Assembly: GCA_021014325.1 (NCBI GenBank)
Contig: CM037469.1
Coordinates: 16,701,701 to 16,765,700 of the forward strand
Origin: Plazaster borealis
Lineage: Eukaryota > Echinodermata > Asteroidea > Forcipulatida > Labidiasteridae
Reading direction: 5' to 3'
Length of the DNA: 64,000 bases
The position numbers and the translations under genes are program-made. Below, one piece after another: positions 11,501 to 22,000 of this stretch. The number at the start of each line of letters is the position of its first letter. Within the stretch, counting starts at the first letter, position 1. The notes beneath the pieces were generated by a model, which worked only from the letters and a program-made list of their open reading frames with translations, had not been told where the DNA came from and searched no databases.

Positions 11501-13934
11501 GTCCGAGGTTGCTTGAAGATGAAACCTCTTTGTGGGCAAACCAGCTGATTCTTCTGAAATCGTACAATTTATGGAGACGATATAATGCTCCTTATAAAAC
11601 TAAACTATCGAGTGTAAAATTCGTCATGTTTAGATTGATCTCTTAACAGCGCAGAGGTATGCCTTTATACTTTTTTTACAAGTGTTTTTGATTTTCCCCG
11701 CTGTAGGACACACTAGAGGTGGCACAGAGACAGTCTCCTTTCGATCCAAGAACGAATACGTCATCGGACCGTGTAAATCCCGCACCTTCTGTGCCGCCTT
11801 CCTATTGGATGATCTAAGCTGGCATCTCCATGGTGATCATGAATATTACATCTCAGTCAAAGCTGAGAATGGTGCCGGGCTGTCGACAGTTGGAACCTCG
11901 TCTGTCTACAGGTATATAGTGCAGTTGCCATCACGGGGGGTCGTGCTGGATGTTCCACCATCTGGGGAAGGGGTTGACTTTGGGGTATGTACCTTACAGA
12001 GAACCGAAATGGAAAAAAGGAAATGAATATTGTTGCTGTTTAAATAAAATATATTTCTTTTGTCTAAACTAAAACAGTAAAGTAAAATAACTCACGAATC
12101 CCAATGATACCCATTCAAACATTTTGATTTGTGTGGCAAAAAATTGCTCGAAAAAACTGTCTCTAATTATCACATTGACTGCTGACGAAACCATTTCACA
12201 ACTTAGTGTTTTGTCAAAGATTAAGTAGAGTAAAATGTGCTGAGAACTTCAATAGTGCATGAGTTTTTCTGATTATCCATCTGAATTAGATTTCAATGTT
12301 ATTTTGTCTTCAAAACATGCAAGCTTGACGTTTGTTTTTAAATTAGGTTGTTAAGGACGCCGATGTACAGATGAATAAGTCAAGACTTTCTGCTCAATGG
12401 TTTGGATTTGAACATCCTCATCTTGATATCAACTATGAAGTAGCCGTAGGTACAGGAAGCGATGGTTCATACGACGTCAGCAATGGCTTCATTGACGTCC
12501 GCAATGCAACTTCCTACCAGTTAGACGGACTTGAGCTAACACCATTCATGGTAAAATTAAAGCTTTGCTAATATGCCTTGTAATTGTGTATTGGACAATG
12601 ATTATAGGAAATTTTGAGAGTTTGAACATTTTGGTTCAACTTTTGAATGGCAATATGTATTTGGGCTGGTGTATAGCCTTGTATCATGCTTTTGATTGTT
12701 TTATATTAAACCATAAATTACACATATTTGGCTGTTTTGACAGTTTATTTAGGAACCCGTTAACAGAAAAGTACACCATTTATTTTTCTGTGTTAACAGT
12801 TCATTTAGGAACCCGTTGGGCTGAAGCTATGCCACAGCGCTGCCCTTATTAATGCCAGAAGTGTATTAACAATGCCGACAATACGTACAAAACACACTTG
12901 TAATTTTAGGACTTATTGTAACAATGGAACATTATTCTATGGAGTTTTTAGACCTATTTCTTTACCGTCCGGGCAACCTCTGAAGTTGGAAGTGTCAACG
13001 TGACGTCAGACGGTATCAAGGTCATCCCAGAGGGTCAAATCTTAGAAGGGGCATTTATTAAAGATGGACTCGGATGTGATCCTGCTAACAGTAAGAATAT
13101 GGGCCGTTTCTTTATTAAAAAAAGTGTTAGGTTTAAGACTTGTTCAAGGTATGTTTTATAGGTGATGTTGTTTCCATTTGTTTGGGTATAATCAAGGCTG
13201 GTCTGATATTGGGATTGTCCAAAATATAATGACGCAATGGTGGTAATAATTGTAATTTGCTATTCTCTGAGGCTATCTGTGTTGGTTCTATCTTCATCTA
13301 AATATTCTGACCACATTTCTTTTGCAGTAACCACGCCCACTGGGTTATCTCATCATTCATTTGCCCCACCTCAACCGTGTGAGGATGACGTCACATACCA
13401 GTCTTCTACATCCGGTATCTCCGCCCGATGGACCATCCCGGAGATGTTTCAGCCCTTTGTAACCAATGTCTTATGGGCAGTGGAAAAAGAGATGCAGACC
13501 CACCATGGTAGTATTTAGCTTATCTGTATTTGTACTCAAGAAACACAACTTCTCAAAATAAAGCAATCTGGCTAGGCTCCTTCAAAATGATGCGAGTGTT
13601 ATATTTCTCATAATGCTGGCTCATTTGGAATGCTGTCAATGTATTTGAAATTCACGTTGAGAATTTTTGCAGTCAAATTAATAGCGTTGTAGTTTTTTAG
13701 ATTTACTTTTCAGAATTTAAGGTCAATCAAAGGATGTATATGTTGTCGTGTTTGCCTTTGTAGATTTATTAATGCTGATATATATTAATGCTTAGAACGT
13801 TTTGGTTTTAATTAGATGTGGACAACAGCTCATCGGAGTGGGTAACATTATTGGATTATCAAGATCTAGGTACAGCCTTCAGTCATTTGGATGCAAGCCT
13901 TGGATTACATGACGGAGCACGTCTGAGGTCTAAG
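5342..13934 (+). CDS. Large modular protein with fibronectin-III-like modules (partial, 16 exons)
   Basis: Sixteen exons have consensus borders, and every outgoing phase matches the next incoming phase, giving about 1,091 continuous codons. The protein is a string of beta-sandwich modules. Each has a 'D-x-S/T-x-P-P' linker (IDTSPPELSNISI, VDASPPQAGVVHDG, VDTTRPMFVGHI), a W-x-G-F/S-x-D-x-E-S-G turn (AHWEGFFDRESGVKFYEY; LSWSGSDAESSISDYEIG), and a final Y-F-x-T-V-x-A-x-N strand. Related module strings occur in large extracellular proteins of echinoderms, amphioxus and cnidarians, so extracellular or surface adhesion is likely (inference). Exon 6 is cysteine-rich. The first exon enters at phase 2, so upstream exons with any signal peptide are missing. 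The 3' end is lost in or before the N gap, and the gene must end before the convergent gene at 16015 unless they overlap. Potential N-glycosylation sites (NIT, NVS, NAT) fit secretion. Confidence 0.8.
5732..5912 (+). CDS. FN3-like gene, exon 2
   Basis: The exon encodes AVFTVTWEGWVDDLSGIKDF, the W-x-G-x-x-D-x-x-S-G turn of a module. It leaves phase 1 at ATCG|gtacgt. Confidence 0.8.
6526..6822 (+). CDS. FN3-like gene, exon 3
   Basis: The phase is 1-1. It begins VYSIVLTVVDNAGNTRL, the last strand of a module, then starts the next one. The donor is GATG|gtgagt. Confidence 0.8.
7248..7614 (+). CDS. FN3-like gene, exon 4
   Basis: This is the largest exon. It includes DGDSIRFWVEARDIAGHFA and the linker ADSSPPIIEDF. 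It leaves phase 2. Confidence 0.8.
7867..7993 (+). CDS. FN3-like gene, exon 5
   Basis: It enters at phase 2. It encodes VEFRTYDIHSGVRTIEWRLF, the S-G turn of the next module, and ends KVDQ|gtaaaa. Confidence 0.8.
8110..8280 (+). CDS. FN3-like gene, exon 6 (Cys-rich)
   Basis: 57 codons, phase 0-0. It has five cysteines in the first part (CDPVTCMCVPVGDC), then YYIMLTVTNHARLVTSQ. Confidence 0.8.
8386..8592 (+). CDS. FN3-like gene, exon 7
   Basis: 69 codons, phase 0-0: linker ITVDASPPQAGVVHDG, then AAHWEGFFDRESGVKFYEY. This is the clearest module core in the gene. Confidence 0.85.
8742..9114. mobile_element. TTAA-flanked palindromic MITE, family A copy 1
   Basis: It starts TTTAAAGGCACTGAACACG and ends ACGTGCACGATACCTTTAAA, within an intron of the FN3-like gene. 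The ends are inverted repeats with TTAA at the borders, the pattern of piggyBac-type targets. The interior 'ttcttgcaagaagttttt' is itself a hairpin. Confidence 0.75.
9164..9438 (+). CDS. FN3-like gene, exon 8
   Basis: Phase 0 in, phase 2 out. It encodes PGMYFITVIAYNRALEPS and linker MIDTSPPELSNISISDA. Confidence 0.85.
9758..9902 (+). CDS. FN3-like gene, exon 9
   Basis: It encodes ATVVSDITVYPGQDVLND. The donor AAACAC|gtaaga is chosen; an alternative at CAGAAG|gtcttt would also keep frame and drop six residues. Confidence 0.7.
10253..10471 (+). CDS. FN3-like gene, exon 10
   Basis: 73 codons, phase 0-0: IILSWSGSDAESSISDYEIG at the start and VFFLIVKAINKAQLAFST at the end. The open frame runs on past the donor into LINE sequence, but ACG|gtatgt is a good donor. 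Confidence 0.85.
10482..10890 (+). mobile_element. 5'-truncated LINE, 3' end with (TAAA)n tail
   Basis: The translation contains HGFNTRNADSLNVVLPKPN then GAAIWNKLP and a K-x-x-I/L-x-N-K stretch. This is the typical extreme C-terminus of CR1/L2-like reverse transcriptases (N-T-R-x-A ... L-P ... W-N-x-L-P). The non-coding tail ends in 'aaataaataaatgaataaataaataaa' (written in part). It sits in sense orientation in an intron of the FN3-like gene. Confidence 0.75.
10985..11095 (+). repeat. Interspersed repeat with TTAGGG-like core
   Basis: It holds 'ggtagggttagggttcgg' and 'aggaaaatacattagg...tcagaacataggcgtgtaacc', which recur at 25640-25815. It is probably a dispersed repeat rather than a telomere remnant. 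Confidence 0.5.
11266..11416 (+). CDS. FN3-like gene, exon 11
   Basis: It starts FVGPIVVDTTRPMFVGHI (linker). It ends AYQVGIG with phase 1 at ATTG|gtgaga. Confidence 0.8.
11707..11984 (+). CDS. FN3-like gene, exon 12
   Basis: It includes two cysteines (GPCKSRTFCAA), the strand HEYYISVKAENGAGLSTVG and linker VVLDVPPSGEGVDFG. Confidence 0.85.
12347..12550 (+). CDS. FN3-like gene, exon 13
   Basis: 68 codons, phase 0-0: LSAQWFGFEHPHLDINYEVA, the Y-E-V-A-V-G-T strand of a module, then DVRNATSYQLDGLELTPFM. Confidence 0.85.
12952..13090 (+). CDS. FN3-like gene, exon 14
   Basis: It starts TYFFTVRATSEVGSVNVTSD, the closing strand of the module opened in the previous exon. The donor is AACA|gtaag, phase 1. 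Confidence 0.85.
13328..13507 (+). CDS. FN3-like gene, exon 15
   Basis: Phase 1-1. It encodes APPQPCEDDVTYQSSTSGIS then ARWTIPEMFQPFVTN. Confidence 0.8.
13816..13934 (+). CDS. FN3-like gene, exon 16 (last seen)
   Basis: It encodes DVDNSSSEWVTLLDYQDLG and SHLDASLGLHDGARLRSK|gtaaat, phase 0 out. The next exon should lie in 13935-15080, most of which is repeat or Ns. Confidence 0.8.
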
Positions 13935-13951
13935 GTAAATTTATAGGTTTC

Positions 13952-14309
13952 AGGCAGGGTATACTTTTGGTAATTGTCAAAGACCAGTATCCTCACTCCG
14001 TGCATCCAAACATATGCATACAATAACAAACCTGCACAAATTTTGGCTCAATTAGTCATCGAAGTTGCAAGAAAATAATGAAAGTGAAAAATGTGCTTTC
14101 AGATGCTCGAGACCTTTATGCCAGAAGCCTTTCTCATGTTCAAATATTTGGTAAAAAATTACCTCTTTCTCTAAAACTAAATTACTTCAAAGGGGGCGTT
14201 TCTAACAATGTTTTATAATGTCACCAGCTCCCCAGTGCTCTTTACCAAGTACATTTTTATGATCATTAACTTGTGCAGTAGTTACTAAAAGTACACCCTG
14301 CCTTTAAGG
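13952..14309. mobile_element. Diverged family A MITE, copy 2
   Basis: It shares 'ttggtaattgtcaaagaccag', 'catatgcataca' and the ending 'acaccctgcctttaa' with family A, but is more diverged. Confidence 0.6.
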
Positions 14310-14500
14310 ATCAAGTATTGGAAAACCTTTTTTTAGTATTTTGGAATTCGTCAACAGAAAACAAATTAAAGAAAGTCATATTAAATTGATTTTGAAAGCT
14401 TTGCTTCCTGGAGCAGATCATTTAGTAATCTTTTGGTAATTGAAATCAACCTTTTGCATTATTGTCGAGAAAAAAGGATTGGAATACAAAATTAAATACA

Positions 14501-15000
14501 NNNNNNNNNNNNNNNNNNNNNNNNNNNNNNNNNNNNNNNNNNNNNNNNNNNNNNNNNNNNNNNNNNNNNNNNNNNNNNNNNNNNNNNNNNNNNNNNNNNN
14601 NNNNNNNNNNNNNNNNNNNNNNNNNNNNNNNNNNNNNNNNNNNNNNNNNNNNNNNNNNNNNNNNNNNNNNNNNNNNNNNNNNNNNNNNNNNNNNNNNNNN
14701 NNNNNNNNNNNNNNNNNNNNNNNNNNNNNNNNNNNNNNNNNNNNNNNNNNNNNNNNNNNNNNNNNNNNNNNNNNNNNNNNNNNNNNNNNNNNNNNNNNNN
14801 NNNNNNNNNNNNNNNNNNNNNNNNNNNNNNNNNNNNNNNNNNNNNNNNNNNNNNNNNNNNNNNNNNNNNNNNNNNNNNNNNNNNNNNNNNNNNNNNNNNN
14901 NNNNNNNNNNNNNNNNNNNNNNNNNNNNNNNNNNNNNNNNNNNNNNNNNNNNNNNNNNNNNNNNNNNNNNNNNNNNNNNNNNNNNNNNNNNNNNNNNNNN
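14501..15000. other. Assembly gap (500 N)
   Basis: Exactly 500 unknown bases, presumably a gap of unknown size. It may hide the 3' exons of the FN3-like gene. Confidence 0.99.
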
Positions 15001-15084
15001 ATAAAATGTACTCCCAGTCCTGCACATGAGTTTTTAGCGCAGTGCAGTTTGAGTCGAGGAAACTGCGGATTTTAACGCCTTTTA

Positions 15085-15541
15085 TTAAACAGAAAGTGAA
15101 ATGACCAATTCAATGTTGTGATTTACTCATTTTCCATAGATAGAGTCCTCATGTGAGTAGGGAAAAATTTACAAGTCTCTAACCTCACGTTAAAATGGTG
15201 TCAATTGCCATTGTATTCGACACAATGGCAATGGGGGACTTTTGAGACGCTAGGTGGCAGCAGACTTACCAGGTAAATCCATTGTTCTCGGTCATGTGCG
15301 CATGCTCAGAACTACGTAAACAATGGAAGTTTACCTGGTAAGTCTGCTGCCACCTAGTGTTCCAAAGTCCCCCATTGTATTCGAAGTATCTGCACTGGAA
15401 GGTTATCGAATGGAAGGCTATATTTACACCATTTTAACATGAGGTTAGAGACTTGTAATTTTTCCCCACTCACATGAGGACTTGATCTATTGGAAAATGA
15501 GTACATCATTGAGTTGGTCGTTTCCCTTTCTCTTTAAGTAT
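15085..15541. mobile_element. Foldback element with TTAA borders and paired CTCF-like motifs
   Basis: The left end 'TTAAACAGAAAGTGAAA' and right end 'TTTCCCTTTCTCTTTAA' are inverted. The arms pair nearly throughout ('tactcattttcca', 'gtcctcatgtgagt', 'acaagtctctaacctca'). The apex, 15235-15365, contains two inverted copies of CTAGGTGGCAGCAGACTTAC. TTAA ends suggest a piggyBac-type non-autonomous element (inference). Confidence 0.75.
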
Positions 15542-15738
15542 ACTTATAATGCTGTAAAATTTTGATGGGAACGCGTATAGCAAACAAATTACCTAAGACT
15601 AACGTTACAAAATATTATAATCATGCAATGAGTTCGTTTGTGACCTTCTGTGAACTTCATTCATTCAAACAACTGAGTTGACTTTATCACACTATTACTC
15701 TATAGTACTGTAGTTATAACCTGTAGTTTATAAGCCCA

Positions 15739-15744
15739 TTTAAT
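15739..15744 (-). promoter_or_regulatory. Possible poly(A) signal of Calx-beta gene
   Basis: ATTAAA on the minus strand, about 275 nt after the stop. No AATAAA occurs nearer, so this is a weak choice. Confidence 0.3.
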
Positions 15745-16014
15745 TTTAAATTGAAAACAATCTAGACTCTAAATTTAAAAACAACAACCAAAATATCAAA
15801 TATAAGCTCATAATCTTGTTTAGGTTCGCCTAAAATAACAACGTGCATTGAAATGAATTTGTATATTATCTTAATGCACTGTATGTTTTCCTTGTAATAC
15901 CAATTTGAGGTTTAAGCTTCAACGATGGAAAGATGCATTAGAATGACTGTAACTGTCGTAGGTTTAAAGAATGGGATCCTTCGTTAATGTACCAAAATGA
16001 TATCCAACGGCTGT

Positions 16015-16056
16015 TTAGAAATATCCGTAGTGGTTTGGTGCGGAGCGGTTGCGTTC
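16015..16056 (-). CDS. Calx-beta gene exon 15 (stop)
   Basis: ERNRSAPNHYGYF then TAA, after a long pyrimidine tract (cttttcttttttacag). Confidence 0.9.
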   Translation of the reverse strand, partial: ERNRSAPNHYGYF

Positions 16057-19000
16057 CTGTAAAAAAGAAAAGAAAGTGTAGACATTTTAGTATACGTTTG
16101 GTAATGACTCTGAAAATTAATGGCAATAAAAATTTACTTGGTAAGAAGTATACAGCAGCTTTGGATAGTATAATGCATTTTGAGAATTTTCGATTTGTAA
16201 TATAATTCACTCTGATATCGATTATCGATAGTGTGTCTCACTCATTATCGATTATTGGTTCTGTATTTTACTGATTGGATATTGATTAGAAATCTATTCT
16301 TACCAATCCTCTCTCCCAGTACGGTTCCCGTTCTCCACTGGGATTGAACATTGAGCGAGCGCGGCGTTGATCGATCAACTCCTGGCGGTCCTGCAAAAAT
16401 AAAATGACAGCCTTGAAGTTAATACGGATATGGAGCCAGCAACATGCCCTCACCAGCAGTCTACACGCCGTCTGTCATCGCTTTTCAAAAGGTAGCCCCT
16501 CCCAGCTGTAGGTATGTCAGTGCCTGGTGACAAGCTCCATGTTTCTTTAATTTTAGTCTGCTTTTTACTTTCATAGTTGCAATACATCTTGGGAAAACCG
16601 AGTACGGTTACAAATAAATCAGATGCCAAGATGGGTGCCTTGCTGTGGTTTACATGTAAGTATTCCAGGTTTTATAGTAATGTACGGCATTGCTTCAAAA
16701 TCAGAACGCCAAAATGGTTGCTGATGTTGCTTGGAGTAGGATTTCACCCAGCATCCTTTGCGCGCCCATCATGCGCATTGGGACGTGCATAATTATGGGC
16801 TATTATAACACCCCATTGATCTCAATACAATAGAGATCAATGTAACACCCCTTTTACAATGATTTGGCCTTTTGATTGGTTTAGAGCGCGTCAAATGGTA
16901 CGTCCTATTTTTAATAGATTGCCGCGCGAACGCGACGCGTTTTACACGCAGCAAAAAAGGTACTATACCTGTAGCAACCGATGTACTATCCCATAGTAAC
17001 CAATGTACTATTCGCATAGCAACAGCAGCTTATTGGTACCTAGACGCCTATAGACCCGTTGCATAACGCGCAGCGTACTCACGTGCGCCTGTCCTGGGTG
17101 TCATTTTGGGTGTCAAAATCGTATACAAACATGCACAAAAGAGAGTTTTGACACCCAAAATGACGCGCATTGTTCGGAGGCGCGCTCCGGGTCTATAGAA
17201 ATCAATGGATCCCCCTTGCATAACGCGAAACGCTACAGATACGCTGAGGTCACGCGCACGTTTTTACGCACAGAGAACAGCTATCGTCCAATGATCTGCC
17301 TCCTTTTTCAGAGTGTGACGTCATATGCAATGGGTCTATAGGCACAATATATATATTTGGGCTGTTATAAAAAAAATATTGACTGCTTTACTCGTGCTAT
17401 GGTTAAAATTAAGACTCCCTCGGTGATCCCCGGAGCGTTCTATTTTCCCTCGGCTTCACCTCTGGAAAGTAGTAAATATTTGTATATTATAGGTCTTCCT
17501 TTGCCCTCAGTGAGGATGCTGTTTCAGCTTGTGACGTAAAATGCAAAAGGTTTAGTGCCATCTAGGTGTTTATCTGAGTGCAGTCATTTTGTGTTCACAC
17601 CATTCTACTTTGAATCGTGTAAACCGAGGCTTCAAAGGCATAGAGACTTTAAAACTAAATGCAAGTGAAAGAGCTCAAAATGATTTGCAATCTTCCGATT
17701 TAACTTTTTGAAACTGCTTTCAATTTTAAATAATAACTCAGTATTTATTTGGAAGTGTCTCAACAACGAATAAGTGAGGACCTGGAAAAATAAATAACAA
17801 CACTCACATCTGGTTGAACACGCCTCCTCTCAGTTTCACGATCCTTAAAACAGAAAAAAGAAAATGAACAAATAAAAGAATCTCCATATACTGCGTCATT
17901 GAATAAATAAATAAGTTTGCATTAAAATGTACAGCTCCTGTTACAATTATTCATACCAGCTTATTATAATCAATTCCAACATCCGTTCATTCAAATCAAG
18001 TATGGGGTTTCTATCAGTAAACTTATCAAGTCAAATGCATTTATAATTGCCATTTTACAAATATTTTTCAATGGTTAAAGGTATCGTACACGTTTGGTAA
18101 TGACTCATAGCATAAAAACTTACTTGGTAACAAGCAACGGAGAGCTGTTGGTAGTATAAAACATTCTAGGAAACGACTCCCTCTAAAGTAACGTAGTTTT
18201 TGAGAAAGAGGTAATTCCTCACTAAAATAATAAAAACTTCTTGCAAGAATTTTTTATTTCTATCTGAAAGCACACAAATTTGTACAGCCAGGGTGTTTTT
18301 TCTTTCATCATTTTCTTGCATCTTCGATGACCAATTGAGCCCAAGTTTTCACAGGCTTGTTATTTTATGCAAGTGAGAACACTGGTCTTTGACAATTACC
18401 AAACGTGTACAGGGCCTTTAAGTAAATAGTAGCCTACCGTTTGAGGTGCGGGCTGCTCTTGAGGAGGTGGTGGGGGCTGATCGGACGATTGACGGGTAGA
18501 CTCATTTCTTGAGACGCGGTTACTGGGAGGTAACTCGGTAATGCGAGGACCACCCTGATACCAAATAAGAACCGGAAACTTATTGATAAAATGTTTATAT
18601 TGTAAACTGTAAAAATAAAAGGAATTTATTAGTTTTTTATTCCAATCAAACATCCAGATACATCATGCCTTTACTCAACTGGACAGACAAACTCTTGGAA
18701 AACGTCTTTGTTAGTGTCAGTTTGTTTTACTTTTATTTCCAAATCAAAACGTTTTAGAATGAAAACAAACATAATGTAAAAGTACAAATTGACTACATAA
18801 AAGGTGAAAAGGTTATGACATAAATAAGTATCACAGAAAGATTGGAAATTGTGTATATATAAAATATATAAAAAGCAAAGACTGTCGAGTAAAGACCCTA
18901 TGAATGTAAGGTAATGAGGAAAGAATATTGTAAACAAATACAGTAAGATAAACAATGATATGTCAGCTTAAATAAAGAAAATAATAACATTCGACTATTC

Positions 19001-22000
19001 AAATCTTACGGGTAAACGAAGAATATTACTTTTTGAAACAAGAGAAGAATGTGTTTTATTTAAAAACGCCATGAAAGTCAAGATGAAAGGATTAAACAAA
19101 CTCCAGATACGTTTATACAAATTAACGTACTGAATAAATTATGATGAGAAAACCTACATCTAGATAACCTTGAGTGATTTACTATAGAATCCTTCCTCAC
19201 TCTTACAAAAACCAACACCATATAAGCCGTTTTGGGATACCATAAACACATTACTAAAGGGCAGTACTTAGTTTGGAAAATTGGTCTGTATACACAAAAA
19301 TGTTAATATGGTATCTCAATGCACAAACTGTTGGACTCGGTTTATTAAGTTATTGATCAGTTTATTAGTGCAGTCATATAGACCAACACAATCAAACACA
19401 GCACGCAGCTAGATTTTGAATGGTTTGAGTTGGTTAGGGTTAAGTATTAATTAATTCAAATGTACAATATAGCAAATAAACCATGAGTTAGGAAAGGCTT
19501 AAAGCACATGAACACCATTGGTATTACCAAAGACCAGGGGTCGATTTCACAAAACTCTTCCTAACTTAGGACTAGTCCTAGGCAATGCTAAGAGATAGGA
19601 CTAGTCTTAAGTTAAGACCAGTTACTGGTCCTAACTTCAGATAAGACTAGTCTTATCTCTTTGTGAAATCGGCCCCAGTATCCGCAAAAAACAAAAAACT
19701 GTGAAAATTAAAGCTCAATCGGTCATTGGAGTCACGAGAAAATAGTGAAAGGAAAACTTATGTTTTCGATGTTTTCAAACTTCGAGTTTTGGTCTCGCGA
19801 CACCAACACGAATTGTTTTACTCTTTTCTCAAAAACAAAAGCATTTCTGGCACATATATTTCAAGGGGAGTTTTCCACCATGAGCATTTTTATATACCAT
19901 GTAAGTTATGTGCAAATCTGTAACCGTTTATTTTGTTAACCTTACCAATGTTGTACACACGCTAAGAGGGAACATGATTATACTGCTATCAGTAAATAAG
20001 AAAGACACAGTCCAATTATAAACTTTTGTATATTAAACAATACCTGCCATTTCGGGTATCTTGATGATAATGTGTTTTACAAGCTTCTTTATCATTTATA
20101 AGACGTCGAACGACTCAACACATGTAATTGTTATCTTTCTCGTGATTGATATTGCCTTTCTGCTAGATTTACTTTTAATGTGACGTTTCTTTTCATCCCC
20201 TAGGTCTGGTTTTCAATAATATTTGGTGTTACTTTTTCTATTGTTGTCGTTATTATTGTGCCGTTGGTAATTTATTATTCTACTGAAGAAGTCCATTTGA
20301 TCTTCCAAAAAAGCACAGGATTGGTACATAATTAAAAACAAAAATATTGTTTTCAATGTAAAAGCTCAACCAAGCCTCCGGTAAATATTCTCATCTGAAA
20401 TACTCGCAAGTGAAAAAGAGCACCGTTGCTTTATTTGGATCACAGCAAGCAATATGTGTTAGCGTGCAACGAGACTCTGATAAAACAGAAATCGTTTCTC
20501 GCTTCTTTCACTAAAACGACTTTGACGAACTTTTTCCCAGGTAGAAACAGAAATGTGGATATAGACCCCTTGCACAACGCGGCGCGCACCTACACGCGGC
20601 TATCCTGTCCGCCATTTTGGGAGTCAAAAAATGTACAGTAAGAAATTGACTCCCAAAATGGCAGAAGTGGTAGACGCGCATTTTGAGGAGGTGCGTTCCG
20701 CGTTGTGCAAGGGGTGAATAGACCAATTTGATCTCTATTGACCATATAATTCGTCAATTGACCAGTTTCAATAAATAAAGATCAATGAAAAGACCCCTTG
20801 CATTGGCCGCCACCTTTGATGTCAAAAAATGGAAACGTGCACGCTTGTACGCGCTGCACACGACTCTTGGCCAATGATAGCTCAGTGAGGGCGCTGTTTT
20901 GGGCTTGTGACTTCATATGCAAGGAGTCAGCAAGCAAACCCCTTGCGCTGGCCACCATCGCTGAGGTTAAACAACGGAAACGTGTACGCACCGCGCTCAA
21001 CTCTCAACCAATGATAGGTCTTCATTGACCTCGGTGAGGGCGCTGTTTGGGTCTTGTGACGTCATGTAAAGAGACCTTTGCAAGGGGTCTATTGAAAAGT
21101 AGAGGATGGGTATGAAATGACTCTTCCAAACAAGCAGTAATGTACAATCCTTTAAAGGTATTGTGCAGGATTGGTAGAGCTGACAAACTATAGTCGAAGA
21201 CAGTGTTCATGCTTTGTGTGATCAACCATATACATGAAAAAAAGACTGGTGAAAATTTGGGCTTAATCCGTTGTGTGAATCAGAAATTGAAAACCAAGCA
21301 CTATTTTCAGCTGGTAAACACATTGCCCTTAATTTTGGTTGTATCCATCGAAATCAGCAGTTTGGGGGTTTGTTTTGTTTTAGGTTTTCAGACTAAAATT
21401 AAACAATTATATTTTTTATCCTTACCAATCCTGTACAATACCTTTAAAATAAAACCTTCTCCGCTTTCAGTGATAACCTACATTTTGAAGATCCTGTCTA
21501 TGACTGCGATCTCGGTCGACGTCACGCCTCTCTGAGCGTTCCTGGCGACGGTCGTTTCGATCGTCTGGGATGTAGGTGGCGATGGGTCCTCCGCCGCGCC
21601 TCGTGGGCAACTCTTGTGGGAAGTCCACGTCAGGGACTTCTCGTCGTTCATGCTCGTTGTATAAAGCATCTATCAATGAAAATACGATAATTAAGTAACG
21701 AACAATTTTGAATAATATTCAATTTTTGTTTAAAACCCTTAAAGGCACTGAACACGTTTGGAAATTGTCAAAAACCAGTGGTCTCATTTGGTGTATCCCA
21801 ACATATATGCATAAAATAACAAGCCTGTGAAAATTTGGGCTCAATTGGTCATCGAAGTTGCAAGAAAATGATGAAAGAAAAAACACCCTTGTTGTACAAA
21901 TTTGTGTGCTTTCATATAGGAATGAAAGGCTTCTTGCAAGAAGTATTTTATTATTTTAGTGAGAAATTACCTCTTTCTCAAAAACTACGTTACTTCAGAG

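Noticed and set aside
14440..15075. Long open frames across the N gap
   Set aside because: They consist of unknown bases and have no coding evidence.
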